Shown here piece by piece: positions 60,306-64,000 of a DNA stretch of 64,000 bases. A program made the translations under genes and the position numbers. Numbering within the stretch: the first letter of the stretch is position 1; each line of letters begins with the position of its first letter. The DNA is from Rhodospirillales bacterium 24-66-33 (lineage in GTDB: Bacteria; Pseudomonadota; Alphaproteobacteria; Reyranellales; Reyranellaceae): positions 1 to 64,000 of the forward strand of contig NCHQ01000023.1 of the NCBI GenBank assembly GCA_002281855.1. Reading direction: 5' to 3'. A model generated the notes under the pieces. That model ran no database searches. It was not told the origin of the DNA and saw nothing but the letters and a program-made list of their open reading frames with translations.

Positions 60306-61336
60306 AATCCACCTCGCGCGGCGCGGCTGGCGAGAAGCCACAGGAAGAACGGGCCGCCCACCAGCGCGGTGAGAACGCCGATCGGCAGCTCGGCCGGCGA
60401 GACCAGGGTGCGGGCCAGCGCATCTGCCAGCACGAGGAAGGCGCCGCCGAACAGGGCGGCGGCCGGCAGCAGGGTCCGGTGGGACGGGCCGAGCAGCAGC
60501 CGGACGATGTGCGGCGCGATCAGCCCGACGAAGCCCACGATGCCGGAGATCGCCACGCCGGCGCCGACGGCCAGCGCCACCTGGGCCACGAGGCGCTTCT
60601 TCAGCCGCTCGACATCGACGCCGACATGCCCGGCTTCGCGCTCGCCGAGCGCCAGCGCGTCGAGCAGATGAGCGGTCGGCAGCAAGGTCGGCACGCTCAC
60701 CAGGAGGATCAGCAGGGCGGGCATGATGGCGACCCAGGTGACGGAGCCGAAGCCGCCCATCGTCCAGAAGATGAGCGTGCGAAGCTGCTGGTCGTCAGCG
60801 ACGAAGACGAGCATGCCGATGCCCGCCGAGGTGAGCGCATTGATGGCGATGCCCGCCAGCAGGAGTGTGCCGACCAGCGTGATGCCTTCGCGCGCGGCGA
60901 TGCGATAGACCACGATCGTGGCCGCGAGCCCGCCGAGGAAGGCCGCGATTGGCAGGCACCAGGGGCGCAGGTCCGGCGGCACGATGTGCATCACTCTCTC
61001 GCCCAGCACGATCGTCGATACAGCCGCGAGTGCGGCGCCGCTCGACACGCCCAGCAGGCCGGGATCGGCCAGCGGGTTGCGGAACAGGCTCTGCATCGCA
61101 GCCCCTCCGGCGGCCAGCGCGGCGCCGACGGCGAAGGCCGCGACCACCCGCGGGGCGCGGATCGCGTAGAGGACCGCAGCCGTCGTGTCGTCGAGCGGTG
61201 CGCTCGACAGGCCGACGGCCGACAGGATCTGGTCGAGACCCACCGGGAAGGCACCGATGCAGAGGCTGGCCACCACGCTTGCCAGGGCGGCGAGCGCGAA
61301 CAGCGGAATCGGGCGGCGCAACGCGAGTGCCGTCAC
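60302..61336 (-). CDS. hmuU: haem ABC transporter permease (FecCD family)
   Basis: A 344-residue permease with about nine to ten TM helices; GTG start overlapping hmuT. It has ALAAGGAAMQSLFRNPLADPGLLGVSSGAALAAVS and GIVGFVGLIAPHIVRLLLGPSHRTLLPAAALFGGAFLVLADALART, both diagnostic of FecCD/BtuC-type permeases. Overlaps of 4 bases with both neighbours show a tightly coupled operon. Confidence 0.95.
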   Translation of the reverse strand: MTALALRRPIPLFALAALASVVASLCIGAFPVGLDQILSAVGLSSAPLDDTTAAVLYAIRAPRVVAAFAVGAALAAGGAAMQSLFRNPLADPGLLGVSSGAALAAVSTIVLGERVMHIVPPDLRPWCLPIAAFLGGLAATIVVYRIAAREGITLVGTLLLAGIAINALTSAGIGMLVFVADDQQLRTLIFWTMGGFGSVTWVAIMPALLILLVSVPTLLPTAHLLDALALGEREAGHVGVDVERLKKRLVAQVALAVGAGVAISGIVGFVGLIAPHIVRLLLGPSHRTLLPAAALFGGAFLVLADALARTLVSPAELPIGVLTALVGGPFFLWLLASRAARGGL

Positions 61337-62196
61337 GGCGCGCGGGCGAGGTCTGGATGAAGCGCCATGGCCAGTTCACGGGCCGCCTCCGGCGTGCGCG
61401 GACCGAAGCCCAGCAGGAGCAACGTGTCGAATTCGATGATCCTGCCGGCCTTGCCGGCCGGCGTGCGATTGAGCGACGGCTGGTCGAGGATGGCCTGCTT
61501 GCCGCCCATCGCCTCGACGGTCTGGCGCGTCACCAGCACGAAGTCGGCCTTCGACGCGATGACCGATTCAGGGGTCAGCGGCCGGTAACCGGAATAGCCA
61601 TCGACCGCGTTGATGCCGCCCGCCAGCTTGATGATGCCGGCTGCGGCGGTGTCGCGGCCCGCGGCCTGAGGCGCGCCGCCGGTCATCGACAGCAGGAACA
61701 GCACGCGCGGATGGCTCTCCACGGCGGCCAGCTTGTCCGCGAGCACCTGCATCGCCGCGCGTCCCCGGGCGATCATCGCATCGGCTTCGGTGACTTTGCC
61801 TGTCACCTTGCCGATGGCGGCGATCTTGGCGGTCACGCTGCCATAGTCATAGAGGTCGGGCAGGATCATGATCTCGATGCCCGTGGCCTTGAGCTGGTCG
61901 AGCGCGCCGGCCGGTCCGGCCGCGGTCGTCGCGATGATCAGGGTCGGCTTCAGCGACAGCACGCCCTCGGCCGACAGCGCGCGCATGTAGCCGACCTGCG
62001 GCAGCTTCCGCGCCGCCTCGGGATACATGCTGGTCGTATCGACGCCGACCAGCAGTTTTTCCGCGCCGAGCGCATAGACGATTTCGGTGATGGAGCTGCC
62101 GACCGCCACGATGCGCGGCGGCTGCTGCGCGTTGGCCGGCAGGGCGGCGGCGGCGGCCGCGCCCAGGACCACTCCGAAAGCCGTGCGGCGCCGCAT
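61333..62196 (-). CDS. hmuT: haem-binding periplasmic protein
   Basis: The product has 287 residues. ATG 62196 overlaps the hemS stop by one base; a GTG just before it is possible. A signal peptide starts MRRRTAFGVV and ends near PANAQQ. The type III binding-protein fold shows IVAVGSSITEIVYALGAEKLLVGVDTTSMYPEAARKLPQVGYMRALSAEGVLSLKPTLII. The Tyr in TSMYPE lies where the haem-ligating tyrosine of HmuT/ShuT is expected. It delivers haem to HmuUV. Confidence 0.93.
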   Translation of the reverse strand: MRRRTAFGVVLGAAAAAALPANAQQPPRIVAVGSSITEIVYALGAEKLLVGVDTTSMYPEAARKLPQVGYMRALSAEGVLSLKPTLIIATTAAGPAGALDQLKATGIEIMILPDLYDYGSVTAKIAAIGKVTGKVTEADAMIARGRAAMQVLADKLAAVESHPRVLFLLSMTGGAPQAAGRDTAAAGIIKLAGGINAVDGYSGYRPLTPESVIASKADFVLVTRQTVEAMGGKQAILDQPSLNRTPAGKAGRIIEFDTLLLLGFGPRTPEAARELAMALHPDLARAP

Positions 62197-63242
62197 CACG
62201 AGGCCGCCTGCTTCTCGACGCGCGCGACGATGGCGCGCCAGTCCTCGAGCTCGGGATTGCCGGGCTTGCGGGCGCCGAACATCAGCAGAATGTTGCGGTT
62301 GTGGGCGTCGAAGGCTTCGATCGAGGTGACGATACCGTCCTCGGTGGGCTTGCGCACCGAGAAGACGCGGGCGATGCCGTCTTCGCGCAGGTGCATGTTG
62401 AAGTCGGGATCGAGAACATTGAACCAGCCGTGCGCATCGACCAGGCGCTTCACCGGACCGGTGTGGATCTGGATGCAGCCATGGCTGCCGACGAAGACCA
62501 TGATCGGCGTACCGTCGGCGGCCGCGGCTTCGAAGGCGCTGCGCAACCCGCGCACCGGCAGTTCACGGGCGAGATCCTCGCCGACCAGGCGCAGCGCCTG
62601 GACGCGGCCGACGCCGAACCGGCCCAGCATGCCGAAGAACTCGTGCGTGTCCTTCATGCCGAGCCAGGCGGTACGCAGGCCCTCGACGTCGATCTCCCGG
62701 TCGGGACGGTCGGTCGCAGGGGCCTTGCGCGCGGCGATCGTCAGAGCGGCCGGTGCCGACGTGTAGCGTGCGATCAGGGCGTCGAAGGCCGGGCGATCGG
62801 TCTCCTCGGTGGCGTAGATCTTGTGCACGGCGTCGCCGGCGCCGTCGAAGAACTGCAGGCTGAGCCGCTCACCCTGCTGCAGTGGCTCGCGCACGGCGAA
62901 GCCGTGCTTCCACGAGCCGAGGAACAGGCGAAGGTCGATGTCCGGTCCCAGCACGATGCCATGGTGACCCTCTACGTCGACGCCCTCGAAGCGGCCATGG
63001 CGTTCGTGCACGCAATGGTCGTTGCGGGTCAGGCACATGACGCGGCCGACCTCGGGCATGTCGTTCAGGATGCCGCGCCAGTCGGGCTTCAGCGCTGTCG
63101 CGGTCCTGCCCACGCCCAGTGCGACCAGCTCGGCTTCACTGACACCAAGGGTCGCTGCCGCGTCACGGATGCGCAGCGCGGGCTTCTCGCCGCGCAGGAC
63201 GTTCCAGCGGGCGGCAAGATCGGTATTCGAGGGTGAGAGCAT
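62196..63242 (-). CDS. hemS: haemin-degrading factor (HemS/ChuS family)
   Basis: The product has 348 residues, with two internally homologous halves. Each half has the pattern of negative-side motif then beta sheet: VMCLTRNDHCVHERHGRFEGV and LRLFLGSWKHGFAV in the first, FVGSHGCIQIHTGPVKRLVDAHGWFNVLDPDFNMHLRE in the second. The latter carries the candidate axial haem His near HTGPVKR. It binds or degrades haem in the cytoplasm after import. It starts 12 bases after tonB. Confidence 0.92.
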   Translation of the reverse strand: MLSPSNTDLAARWNVLRGEKPALRIRDAAATLGVSEAELVALGVGRTATALKPDWRGILNDMPEVGRVMCLTRNDHCVHERHGRFEGVDVEGHHGIVLGPDIDLRLFLGSWKHGFAVREPLQQGERLSLQFFDGAGDAVHKIYATEETDRPAFDALIARYTSAPAALTIAARKAPATDRPDREIDVEGLRTAWLGMKDTHEFFGMLGRFGVGRVQALRLVGEDLARELPVRGLRSAFEAAAADGTPIMVFVGSHGCIQIHTGPVKRLVDAHGWFNVLDPDFNMHLREDGIARVFSVRKPTEDGIVTSIEAFDAHNRNILLMFGARKPGNPELEDWRAIVARVEKQAAS

Positions 63243-63254
63243 CAGACTATCCTT

Positions 63255-64000
63255 TCAACGGAGATGAAATCGAACCGGGATCTCCACCCAGGCGGCGACC
63301 GGGCGGCCATCGCGCAGGGCCGGAAGGAAATGCCAACCGCGCACGGCGGTGAGCGCGGCGCGATCGAGCAGGGGAAAATTGCTGCTGCGCCACAGTACGA
63401 TCTCGGCGGCGCCGCCGTCGGGTTGGAGGCGGACGCGCACCAGCACTTCGCCCTGTTGGCCGAGCTCGATCGAGCGTGGCGGATAGACGGCCGGCGTGGG
63501 CGGGATCCGGAAGCGCGGCTTGCCCTCGAACACGACGAGCGAGGAGGAGGAGGCGGCCTGCTGCTGCGTGATGCTGGCATTGCCGACGTCGGGGGAGGGA
63601 GCCTTCGTGACCGCGGCCTGTGCCGTCGGACGCGGCGCCGCCGCGGGCTTGGGCAGTGGCGGCTTGGGCTTGGGCGGCGCGACGGGCTTCAGCTCAGCGG
63701 CGGTCGGCGGCGGCGGTTCATCCGGTGGGGGCAGATCCAGTTTGATCTCGGGTTCCAGGGCGGCGACCTCCTGCGGCGGCGGGGGTGGCTCCGGCTCGGG
63801 CTCCGGTGTCGCCTCGGTCTGCTCGACCGGCGGCATCGGCGGCTCGGGCTGCTGCTGCGGTTCGGGTGGGGCTTCCGGCCGATCGGCTTCCGCCGCGGGT
63901 CCGGCGATGGGCGCCGCCAGCGAGAGCTCGACCATCAGTGCCGGCTCGTCGTCGTTGGCGCTGCTGCCGGACATGCCGGCGAGAAGAAGGGGAACGATGG
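63255..64000 (-). CDS. tonB: energy-transducing TonB protein, N-terminus beyond window edge
   Basis: At least 247 residues are visible. The frame stays open past the internal ATG at 63974 into hydrophobic codons (IVPLLLAG), so the true start and most of the TM helix lie outside the window. A proline/glutamate-rich spacer (about 20-145) with EPEPEPPPPPQE and KPKPPLPKPAAAP blocks precedes a TonB C-terminal domain (PPRSIELGQQGEVLVRVRLQPDG...DRAALTAVRGWHFLPA). As first visible gene of the haem operon it probably energises a haem receptor encoded upstream. Confidence 0.92.
   Translation of the reverse strand, partial: IVPLLLAGMSGSSANDDEPALMVELSLAAPIAGPAAEADRPEAPPEPQQQPEPPMPPVEQTEATPEPEPEPPPPPQEVAALEPEIKLDLPPPDEPPPPTAAELKPVAPPKPKPPLPKPAAAPRPTAQAAVTKAPSPDVGNASITQQQAASSSSLVVFEGKPRFRIPPTPAVYPPRSIELGQQGEVLVRVRLQPDGGAAEIVLWRSSNFPLLDRAALTAVRGWHFLPALRDGRPVAAWVEIPVRFHLR

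Overview
The window is high-GC, densely packed chromosomal DNA from an alphaproteobacterium. The gene content (two-subunit xanthine-dehydrogenase-like enzyme, LIV-type ABC transporters, MmgE/PrpD, SCP-type thiolase, cyo-type quinol oxidase, haem uptake) fits a soil or water Rhodospirillales/Hyphomicrobiales-type heterotroph, perhaps a Reyranella relative. That placement is inferred from overall character, not from a marker gene. No rRNA, tRNA or CRISPR array was seen, and no gene-free stretch reaches 300 bases.

Layout. 1-180: 3' end of an IS110-family transposase abutting a dispersed palindromic repeat. 202-4506 (-): RND efflux pump and its adaptor. 4624-10010: single genes, including a secreted TPR protein with a Kazal-like tail, a tandem UspA protein, a DUF442-type phosphatase with a VUT-family transporter, queC and a CBS-pair protein. 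10075-13362 (+): four genes with overlapping stop/start codons (atypical SDR, P1 peptidase, CrcB, HI0933-type flavoprotein). 13449-15550 (+): a CoA-transferase and methylmalonyl-CoA decarboxylase lying between two 52-bp direct repeats. 15742-17809: MFS transporter and a methyltransferase.

17953-25792 (-) and 25873-29573 (+): a probable catabolic cluster. It has a complete branched-chain-type ABC importer, an MmgE/PrpD protein and two polysaccharide-deacetylase/PuuE-like hydrolases, divergent from a two-subunit molybdenum hydroxylase, with a striking palindrome between the two arms. 29506-33652: TetR regulator divergent from a VOC protein, an atypical SDR, a protein joining a TerB-like region to a COQ4-type metal motif, and a thiolase. 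34332-38623 (+): cytochrome o ubiquinol oxidase cyoABCD plus a membrane protein. 40062-47987 (+): the complete kdp potassium ATPase operon with its sensor and regulator, headed by an extra 27-residue membrane microprotein.

47953-59427 (-): the most unusual region, an eight-gene run built around SrfB (an actin/Hsp70-fold ATPase-like protein) and SrfC (a P-loop GTPase-like protein). It has two paralogous membrane-anchored SrfA-like proteins upstream. Downstream are a membrane-anchored Sel1/TPR protein, a small secreted protein, a secreted protein with two H-x-T motifs like 2H phosphoesterases, and a small Rossmann-like protein. This looks like one multi-protein envelope machine of unknown function. 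59526-64000 (-): haem uptake operon tonB-hemS-hmuTUV, with tonB cut by the window edge.
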